From positions 32,322-96,321 of the forward strand of contig RBZT01000564.1 of assembly GCA_003693705.1 (NCBI GenBank): a stretch of 64,000 nt of DNA, written 5' to 3'. A program made the translations under genes and the position numbers. The notes under the pieces are model-generated. The model saw nothing but the letters and a program-made list of their open reading frames with translations, made no database searches and had not been told where the DNA came from. This document shows, piece after piece, positions 56,911-64,000 of the stretch (position 1 is its first letter; the number at the start of each line of letters is the position of its first letter). This DNA is from Polymyxa betae. Its lineage: Eukaryota > Endomyxa > Phytomyxea > Plasmodiophorida > Plasmodiophoridae.

Positions 56911-58219
56911 TGAGCAAGCGCGATCTGTCTAAGTACATCAACGACTATGGCCTTCGTATGAAGAATGAGAGTACCGCCTTCCGTGACGGTGTTCGAAGCT
57001 TCCGCGACAGGATAATGGACAGCGGGGCTGTCACCTTCATGGACTTGGTCGAGGTGGCCAATCTCATGGAAGAATGTGCATCGATTCAAGAGACGAATTC
57101 GGAATTCGTCGTCTACTCCAGCACGTTAATGAGCGCCGAGGGACTGCCCACCTCCACCATTAAGCTGGGAGCCAACACTGCCGATATTACTCGGAGCTCC
57201 AGAAGCACCATTGAAACCGTCAAGGGGGGCGGTCTGCGCAGCCTTTCTACGAGCCACATCTCTAAGTTGAGCCCCTTCAGTGGAACGAGCGAATCTGGAT
57301 CGAAGAGCGCTCCGGAGCCTCCCGAGGAGAAGGTCGTTGTGGAGGAAGAGAAGGCCGGTGGGGTTGTCTCTGAGGCTCCGGCTGCCCCTGCGACTCCCAA
57401 ACCTATTCCCGCCGTCGCCGCAAGCACCGCTCCACGCAAAGTGGGAGTTTCTCCCCTTTCGAACGCCCTGAAGACGGGAAGGGAAAGGGTGCGGCTGCCA
57501 CTGCTCCTCCCGCCAGGCCTTCCATATCCATTCCCAAACCCTCGCCATCCCCGAGCGGGATGAAGGCCGTGCGGAACCCTTTCCTGGACTTTTATGCTCC
57601 CTCACCCAAGCCGATGGCGAAGGGCGACCCCAGCAGCTCCAGAACCACTCCGACCAGCGCCTCATTCGATCCCTTCGAGATGGTTAGAAAGGCCAGGACT
57701 AGCAGCGGACCGAATCCTGTCAAAGGGGCCAGCCCCTTCTCTCCCTCTCCCGCCTCCTCTAGGCCCGCTGGAGTTACGGTCACCCTCAAAGTCAACAAGC
57801 ACACGCTTGAGGATGACCTGGCGGACGAGGCCGACCTTGCCCAGCTCGATTTCTTGGACCGCTCAGACCGCGCATCCGAGGACCGCGGTAGCATCTCCAG
57901 CTCCAGTCCGGGGAAGTACAGGGTCCCATCAGACCTGGACCCGCGCTTTCTGTCCGCTGCTGCGTTGCTCGTAGCACAGTCTTTGAGGTCCACTTCCCCG
58001 TCGGCGGATGCCAGTATGACCCTTGCAAGGATGAAGGCCGGTCTGGCTGAGGCTACCGAGTCCGTCGGTGCAGACATACCCTACTTCTTCGACCACATTA
58101 TGCACAAGGAGGAGTGTGAACTCGTGTCCATGCTCCGGGACATGGAGTCGCCCTCCTCCACTCTTTCTGATAAGAGTAGCAGGGTATACCGGTACATTGA
58201 AGGTATAGCATCCCGCTAG
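56907..58219 (+). CDS. Unrecognised acidic Ser/Pro-rich protein, split by a frameshift
   Basis: Frame one, ATG 56907 to 57563, begins MMSKRDLSKYINDYGLRMKN with a helical N-terminal domain of about 100 residues and then turns into Ser/Pro/Glu-rich disordered sequence. Frame two, open to TAG 58219, continues the same composition (PSPASSRPAGVTVTLKVNKH) and ends in a helical domain (LDPRFLSAAALLVAQSLRS; YFFDHIMHKEECELVSMLRD). The composition changes frame at about 57,470-57,480 (aagacgggaagggaaagg), implying one lost or gained base. The product would be about 435 residues: two helical ends joined by a disordered linker. I do not recognise it. Confidence 0.5.
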
Positions 58220-58326
58220 GCTTGACCACGGGACTTCACTGTAATAAGCGGACCGGCGCCGTTAATTTTAAAACAGGTCGGCACGGCTCCACTACTAGCC
58301 CTCGACAACCAAGTTGAATCCGAAAT

Positions 58327-59409
58327 ATGCTCAAGGAAATAATCCGTGTAGACCTACACTACGACCCGCTTATACTTCTTCCTTACGACATTTGTCTCCC
58401 CTATGAGCTGAGGTAAGAGCCGTTAGACGACGGTACCCACATACTTGCCCATCCGGAGAAGGCGAAGGAACTCACTCGAAGCCTGGGAGGCCAGGACAAG
58501 AGTCGGGTAGTAGTTTTCATACATGGACACAACTGCAACAGGGACGAGGCTGCGAAAGTCTCAAAGGACATGAGAAGGCGCATGGAAGGTCACTGGTCAC
58601 AGAAGGAAATAGAATCCACCGACTATGTGTGCATTACCTGGAACGCGCGTTGCAACCACCAGCTGTCACTGCTTCGTTCCATGTCTTTTCCGAGGACGGT
58701 AACGAGGGAATTCGGCTGCCTCGGATACGTCGACGACCTTGACCGCGTTGCCCACTCATTTAGAGGAGTAGGAATGTTCCTTAGGGACATTATGAAGTCA
58801 GGAAGGGAACTGCACATCGTCGCGCACAGCATGGGATGCCAGATCGCTGTGGACTTCATGGACCAGTGCTCCCACGATTACAGAGCGCTATGCAGGCCGT
58901 CCTCCAGGTCATTGCAGAATGCGTCCCCTTTAGCCCTGGAAAAGATCCTGACCGGACTGCAGTCCGTATCACTGATAGCACCCGACGTCTCGAAGGAGAG
59001 ATTCAGAATAGTTATTCGGGACTACATCTCCGTCATGAGGAGCGTCCATGCATCGTGGAAGGTTGCGATATTCTCCAATACTTTCGATTCCGCCATACAT
59101 ATCTCACAGCGCCTAAGGCTGAAGAGCAAACGGATCGGAGTACCGAAATACGCTATCGACGCCTTGAACGACCCCAACCCTGTACAGTGCTCCAAGGGTT
59201 CCCTGGAGGTAGTGGACACATGGACACTCCACTTCGACCGCCACAGTCTCTACAATGACAAGAGAGTCATTGCGAGAATTGCACACTCTATTTCCCCATG
59301 CATGGAGCAGTGCGTACTTGGCATCACGAAACCATACTTCACGTCGCGTGAGAGCCGGGTTAGTGACACTGAAGCCGCGATATCGCACGTAATTAACCAC
59401 TTCGTTTAG
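58327..59409 (+). CDS. DUF900-like alpha/beta hydrolase
   Basis: Alpha/beta hydrolase fold: oxyanion-region VVVFIHGHNCNRDEAAKVSK, VCITWNARCNH, GYVDDLDRVAHSFRGVGMFL, nucleophile elbow LHIVAHSMGCQIAVDFM (G-x-S-x-G form HSMGC), SVSLIAPDV, FSNTFDSAIHIS, VVDTWTLHFDRHSLYND with the candidate catalytic His. The pattern follows DUF900 (PF05990)-type serine esterases. ATG 58327 starts a leader of 29 codons (MLKEIIRVDLHYDPLILLPY) that ends in an in-frame TAA at 58414-58416; the domain then runs from 58,417 to TAG 59409. Either translation starts later (ATG 58570 would omit the first strand) or the gene is damaged. Substrate unknown. Confidence 0.65.
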
Positions 59410-59439
59410 CCGACACTCAAGGATACATCCACCCAGACA

Positions 59440-59840
59440 TCCTAAAGCACACCCAACAGACGTCCAACGCCACTACCAACAACCCCACCCCTCGTACCCG
59501 ACGCACGTACAAACAACATCCATTCAAAACACCCATTCAAAGCATCCACTCCAAGCATCCACTTCGACCATCAGTTTCGACCATCGGTATCGGTTTCGAC
59601 CATCGGTTCCGGTCATCCACTTCGACCACCCATCCCCAACCACCCACTCGGGCCATCCATCCAACTTATCCAACCAACCCATCCACCCAACTCATCCATT
59701 CGAACTACCCACCCCACCCAGCCATCCAAACAACCCATCCCACACACCAATCCCGTCTATCCACCCCGATTATCCATCTCAACCATCCACTCCAACCACC
59801 CAACCCAACTATCCACCCAGATTCCCAACCATCCGCTCGG
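59440..59840. repeat. CCATCCAACC-rich low-complexity tract
   Basis: About 400 bp of degenerate 8-12 bp units (ccatccaacc, ccacccaact, tcgaccatc), strongly C/A-biased on the plus strand. Frames on the minus strand read as Trp/Gly-rich peptides and are artefacts. Confidence 0.8.
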
Positions 59841-60286
59841 TCCAGCTTCATCGTACAGCCACTACGACCACGGATTCGGACCAGTGGCGGCCCCGATCGG
59901 TCGATGCTTAGCGATAGCGATACCGACCGACATAGCCACTCGACGACGTGATGCCGACATGGTTCCACGAACTTGGTCACGTAGATTTGGCACATAGACT
60001 TGGACAGACTTACCGACTTGTACGGACTTGACCCCAGTCTTGAGACCTTCCTGTCCATGTACTCCTTGAGAGTTTGTTTGCGTTTCTGCGACTGCCTCGC
60101 CAGTCTTATGCTCCCTCCCAGTACCCTATCGAGATTGTTCCCGTTCTGGACTGCCACCAGCTCATGCCCCTTGCCTCAACGTTAGTTGAGGCACGTATAA
60201 GAAGGCCAGACACGTACGTTTCGACTCACGTACCTCGTATTCGGCTTATCCACCTCGCATTCCGAGGACGACCGTGCAAGCAAGGC

Positions 60287-60315
60287 ATGCAAGGCGCCCT
60301 GAAGGCGCCTTGCAT
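60287..60315. repeat. Perfect 12-bp hairpin
   Basis: atgcaaggcgcc (60,287-60,298), five-base loop, ggcgccttgcat (60,304-60,315). It lies in the non-coding right arm of the inverted-repeat segment. A weaker hairpin cctcaac..gttgagg occurs at 60,175-60,192. Confidence 0.75.
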
Positions 60316-60524
60316 ACCACACTTGCGTGGCCGCTACCAACTTCGTTGAGGTAAGGGGAGTGAACCCAATGCGGGGGTCGAGAACGTGCGCGTCGAAGGA
60401 CTGAGAAGTCATCGCGAGGTAGTGCTAGCGGGGGCCTGAGAGCGCGCGGCATCGAATGGAACTGGAAGTCCTTCGCTCGGTAATAATGCATGAAACACTC
60501 GAGAAAGGGGTGGGGTGCGCTTAG

Positions 60525-60757
60525 ATTGCTTAGTTGGTTACCAAACCGATACAAAAATGTGTTCCGGCTCCTTTCGAGTCGTTCTTCAGCATTCCCCAGG
60601 GCATCCTCATATCCCCAGTAGCTAAGCGCTTCTTAGTATCCCGAAAACCCCTCAAAAATCCTCAGTCATCAGCGTGACTCGAAACCCGGACCTCCGGAGA
60701 CGAACACATTTGCAATCTAAGCGCTTAGATTGCTTAGTTGGTTCCCAAACCGATACA
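60525..60757. repeat. Duplicate right terminal repeats with a palindrome
   Basis: Two copies of attgcttagttggttcccaa..ccgataca, one ending 60,553 (one mismatch) and one ending 60,757. Just before the second is a perfect 22-bp palindrome, gcaatctaagcgcttagatt followed by gc (60,712-60,733). Confidence 0.75.
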
Positions 60758-60893
60758 AGCGGCACCTATTATGCAATGAAGGCCGGGCCCTACACCCAGA
60801 GTATACCAGCGCTGAAATAGAGACCTGGAATTCTAAAACAGTTCCTGATAAATTTAAAACTGTATTTTAAACTGATGGCATACAAAATCTGTC

Positions 60894-61193
60894 ATGCTGA
60901 ATTCGAAACAGACTGTTTTAGTCGCTGAAAACCCGGTGGCGCAGGCGAAGAGGGCGCGCTCCGCCGCTCGAGAAGCTGATCCAGTCAGGATCGCTTCAAA
61001 AGAAGTTGAGCGCCTTTCGAAAAGGCTCAAGAAGGCCCAGGCGGCCAACGACGCCTTACCGGCACGGGTTTCTGTCCTAACGCCGGATCAGGAGGACCTC
61101 CTGGCAGCTCTGCGGGAGGACGTTCTCGCAGTGCTGCCAGGGCATAATCCAGAAAACGCCTACAGCGAGGAGCAACGGGCTGTACTGTTTTAG
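60894..61193 (+). CDS. Short unrecognised helical ORF
   Basis: 99 codons from ATG 60894 (MLNSKQTVLVAENPVAQAKR) to TAG 61193. Lys/Ala/Glu-rich helix (READPVRIASKEVERLSKRL) and an acidic C-terminus. A second frame, 61,241-61,429 (LSEWIISSPRKDGVKLVQIH), lies just downstream; neither is recognised. Both sit in a repeat-rich, gene-poor stretch and may be transposon-derived. Confidence 0.3.
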   Translation: MLNSKQTVLVAENPVAQAKRARSAAREADPVRIASKEVERLSKRLKKAQAANDALPARVSVLTPDQEDLLAALREDVLAVLPGHNPENAYSEEQRAVLF

Positions 61194-62291
61194 CACAGCC
61201 AATCGATGTTGGAATTGGAAAGCTCCTGAAACTCGAATTCGTGACAGATTTGATGATTGGCTGGATACGCCAGATCGACGCGAGAATTAAAGCTCCATCA
61301 AGAGAGCTCTTATCAGAATGGATTATTTCATCGCCCAGAAAAGATGGAGTCAAACTGGTCCAAATTCATGGAGCTGTGAAGGCTTTAATTACTACAACGA
61401 TTAAATTCATTTCTCCTACATTGCTCTAAGTTTGTTTGGAACAAACTTGATCACAAACAGTGCAGCCCGTAATTGCAGCCCGTAATTGCCCCCCATACAG
61501 AGCTCGATCGACTGTCAAATCGGAGGCAGAAAGATCCTCTAAGACTTGCGGTATTGTTGTCGTACCGGTCGCCATCTGTCACACGAAAGACAACGAGTGC
61601 AGTCTCCTCGACATCATCGCCTACTAGATAGCAACCACAGTTAACCGAAAACAAACACTTTATCACTTTTTAGTATTTGCATCGCTCAAATCCTAACAAC
61701 AGCATCCAGCTGGACAAAAGAGTCAGCAAACTTCATGTTTCTCACAAGTTCGGCATTTATCGCCATATGCAACAACAGCGATGTCGACAGGCTCACCGGT
61801 CGGGAGGTAATGGAGGCTCACCTCCCTCACCAAGCCGCCAAAATGGTCTATGTTGACAATTTATATACCGATCGACTCGGCCTGATGCAGGTTTTGGGGG
61901 GGGGGAGGGCGGTAGTTGCAAATGGGGAGCGCCTGCTTATATTGGTACTTGCGGGTGCTGTAGACGAAGAGCATTTCTTGCATAACTGTATCGATATAAA
62001 ATGGGCTTTCAGATCACGAATCCGCTTACTCAGGACAGAGCAATACCTATAGCAGCATTTATAAACGAAATTCAAAGCGAAGATCAGATAAAGAAATGCT
62101 CTTGAAATGATGGGGCATGAAAGCAGTTGCATATAGTGGAAAGTTTTGCAATTTTATATAATTTTTGTGCTGTAGATGAAGAGCATTTTCTTGCATAACT
62201 GTGTCGATATATTTATATAAATATGTTTTCCCATGAAGCCGAAATAAATTAAAACACGAATCCGTCTACTCAGGATCGTGAAATACCTATA
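61194..62291. other. Gene-poor stretch with an imperfect direct repeat
   Basis: Contains a G-run (61,898-61,907) and a direct repeat: tgctgtagacgaagagcatt (61,959 on) recurs as tgctgtagatgaagagcatt (62,169 on), and both are followed by cttgcataactgt and, further on, cacgaatccg...ctactcagga and atacctata. The second copy has an extra 30 bp. No gene supported. Confidence 0.5.
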
Positions 62292-63794
62292 TCATTGATT
62301 AAACGAGACCGGAAACGAAGAAATGTGGAAGAATGAAATGGTATGACGAATGATCAGTAAAAGAAACAATCGTACTTTCAAATTCGCGAGACCGTAAACT
62401 TTCACGCCCATTGCTTGGGCAACTTGAGCGATTCCCTATATAAAACGCTAAGAGCGTTTGCAAGGTGCATAAGAGCAAAGCAACCTCTGTTTCAATAGCA
62501 TGCTCAAACGGGAATGTTGGAAAAAAAAGCCCTTCGCGTATCAAATCAGCATACACCATCAAAGCCGTTCCCCCAACGCCATGAATCTCGACCAAACCGT
62601 TTTCATCAATTCCGGTTTCTAAAAAAATAGTAATGCCATATCAGTTGGGATTTGCGATGAGGTTGCATAAGCGCATAACATACAGAATTTTTGAACACGT
62701 AAATGAAAGTCTTGAAAAGAAACGAAAGCATAGTGGGATGTTTATAAACGGTAGACTTACTAATATCGCAAAGAGATTCTCGATGCGTTAGCATGATGTG
62801 AGGATAGCCTTCGAACATTAGCTCACTGGGCCTCAAGCGTTCTTTGAAAGCAATCGAAGCAGGTGTCTCGCGCCAGTTGTTTCGGTCATAGCAGTAGCCA
62901 TCGCTTTGAATGCAATCTGCACTCACAACCGGTTTCTTCGCAGCGAGCATGCGCTCGATAATATCAGAAGGATACTGACGGAGATCAGAATCCAGCCACA
63001 GTACAACATCTTCATCAGCTAAAGCGATCGATTGCAAATGGTTACGACATTTCGCCTGGACTGATCGACGTCGGCCCTGAATAGTGAAGCCATGACGATC
63101 TTGGCCTCTCAAAGCTTTGTTGCCATTGTTGAAGTTCTTTTTTATGAGCGTTAAGCGTCGGTATGCTCCGCGCCGTATTAACTCCTCGAAGTTGGAGTAC
63201 ACCCTTTCGTACGTGTCATCGTTGCTATCACCTTCGAGGATACCCAGCGACATAAGTGATTTCGGATACGTGATGCGATCTGCAGAAGATGATCGTTAAC
63301 TGCAATACGGAAAGCAGCAACGCAAAATTTGAAAAGAGATAATAAAAATAGCGATACAGAAATCCTAAGCATATTCGATAAAAACATTTGTAAGCAGAAA
63401 TTCGAAGCTATAGAAAGCACATACCAAGCAGAGCAAAGTATAGAGATAGATGTTTGGAGGAGTCCTTCATCGGGGTCAGAACTAGCACACGAACTCTGGG
63501 ACGTCCCTGATCGACCGACTGATCAATAGTTTGTGGATTTGTTGACCATTCGCTGAGAACATCTCGAGGGGTTTGAGCTGAATTTACCCACAACTTGACA
63601 TTGGTTCCAGTGCTGGAATATTGCATAGGGAGCGGCGGTTGATCCTGCTTTTTAAATATCACAATCCGGGCAGCATGAATATGTCCTCCCAGGAACGCCA
63701 CACTCAGTAGATCGAGAACAATAAAGCTGGCAACGGCAATCAGAACCCAGGACTGGATCAGATGCCTGTCTGTGGGGAGCTTTGCTCGCCACAT
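62292..63794 (-). CDS. Anp1/Mnn9-type mannosyltransferase (GT62), type II membrane protein
   Basis: Four exons, 63794-63425, 63279-62761, 62618-62485 and 62435-62292 (introns 145, 142 and 49 bp), encode about 388 residues; all joins keep frame. ATG 63794 gives a short cytosolic N-terminus and a membrane anchor (SWVLIAVASFIVLDLLSVAF). The catalytic domain has VRVLVLTPMKDSSKHLSLYF, SLGILEGDSNDDTYERVYSN, RRSVQAKCRNHL, DEDVVLWLDSDLRQYPSDII (DxD-like motif) and VEIHGVGGTALMVYADLIRE, FFPTFPFEHAIETE-GIAQVAQ, as in the Anp1 family (Mnn9, Van1, Anp1). In yeast these extend the alpha-1,6-mannan backbone of N-glycans in the cis-Golgi. The C-terminus after VYGLANLKV is unusual and may be spliced further. 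Confidence 0.87.
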
Positions 63795-64000
63795 GCTCGC
63801 GGCAGCGTCCCTGATGCCCTTGAATTTGAGCTCCAGGGTTGCTAGGCTTATAGGACAGCCGAACGACCCCAAATCAGATGTGTTGCAGTAAAGAGTGACA
63901 TCAACAACTGACTGCAGGTCTCAGGAGCGACGGGCGAAGGCTGCGCTTTCCTAAGCAAAGGGCCGATTATGTAAACGAAATATTTATATCAAATGGGCAT
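63795..64000. other. Upstream region of the GT62 gene
   Basis: About 200 bp. The coding frame stays open without ATG up to about 63,872, so an upstream non-ATG extension or 5' UTR is possible. No other gene is visible before the window end. Confidence 0.4.

Larger units (their letters stand above)
56137..60757. mobile_element. Segment bounded by perfect 29-bp inverted repeats
   Basis: The left end at 56,137 begins tgtatcggtttgggaaccaa and continues ctaagcaat; the right end at 60,757 carries the exact reverse complement over 29 bp. The four bases outside both ends are AGCG, a candidate target-site duplication. A third, one-mismatch copy of the repeat lies at 60,525-60,553, same orientation as the right end. 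Contents: a SET/SMYD C-terminal fragment, an unidentified small ORF, an acidic Ser/Pro-rich ORF in two frames, a DUF900-like hydrolase, and CA-rich low-complexity DNA. No transposase was recognised, so it may be non-autonomous or use an unfamiliar enzyme. Confidence 0.6.

Noticed and set aside
56654-59409. Endogenous viral gene cluster
   Set aside because: The small ORF, acidic linker protein and hydrolase have an intron and no polymerase, capsid or other viral hallmark; DNA-transposon cargo is the simpler reading.
59705-60157. Trp/Gly-rich minus-strand frame
   Set aside because: Translation of the CCATC low-complexity tract, not a protein gene.
1-64000. CRISPR arrays, bacterial operons, Shine-Dalgarno sites, rho-independent terminators
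   Set aside because: The sequence is eukaryotic with spliceosomal introns; the only regular repeats are coding tandem repeats and transposon ends.
1-64000. tRNA, rRNA or snRNA genes
   Set aside because: I looked for B-box-like ggttcgaa contexts with cloverleaf partners and found only matches inside protein genes; a covariance-model scan would be decisive.

Overview
The window is nuclear DNA of a single-celled eukaryote that builds motile cilia. Genes are interrupted by many short GT..AG introns (mostly 40-60 bp) and use the standard code. The contents include a CCT chaperonin subunit, prohibitin 2, a complex I accessory subunit, a SUV3-type mitochondrial helicase, La protein, an outer-dynein-arm docking-complex subunit, an ABI-like SCAR/WAVE subunit and an Anp1/Mnn9-type (GT62) Golgi glycosyltransferase. 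A fungal-type mannosyltransferase combined with cilia and TmcB-like PAS receptors points to a zoosporic fungus or a close relative (chytrid, blastoclad, aphelid or Rozella-like), but a different flagellated protist cannot be excluded from sequence alone.

Region 1 (1-19,200) is dense with housekeeping genes on both strands: CCT7 (3' end only), PHB2, an LMBR1-domain membrane protein, NDUFS4, an ACAD10/11-type APH-acyl-CoA dehydrogenase fusion, a Sec14-like protein with frame problems, an F-BAR-like protein, La, two coiled-coil genes and a SUV3 helicase. Region 2 (19,290-36,030) is unusual. It holds a mucin-like, repeat-rich surface protein, then two tandem 6-kb paralogues on the minus strand. 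Each paralogue appears to be one very large sensor: TmcB-like membrane region, PAS domain, helical extracellular sensor regions and a C-terminal TauE/SafE-like transporter. The upstream-encoded copy (29,429-36,024) looks intact; the other (22,541-28,670) carries apparent frameshifts. About 775 bp are nearly identical between them although the flanks have diverged, which suggests recent gene conversion.

Region 3 (36,600-51,050) returns to compact genes: an mL50-like mitoribosomal protein, a small ER/secretory membrane protein, a DUF202 membrane protein, the diflavin reductase NDOR1/TAH18, a Bud20/ZNF593 zinc finger, two coiled-coil genes (one clearly ODAD1/CCDC114-like), the N-terminal methyltransferase NTMT1 and an ABI-like protein.

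Region 4 (51,100-62,290) is a mobile-element region. It has Ty1/copia and Ty3/gypsy fragments, a hAT element with terminal inverted repeats, two half SET domains on opposite strands, and a 4.6-kb segment bounded by perfect 29-bp inverted repeats and a 4-bp direct repeat. That segment carries a SET/SMYD tail, an unrecognised acidic Ser/Pro-rich ORF pair, a DUF900-like alpha/beta hydrolase and a CCATC-rich low-complexity tract. The window ends with the GT62 glycosyltransferase gene.
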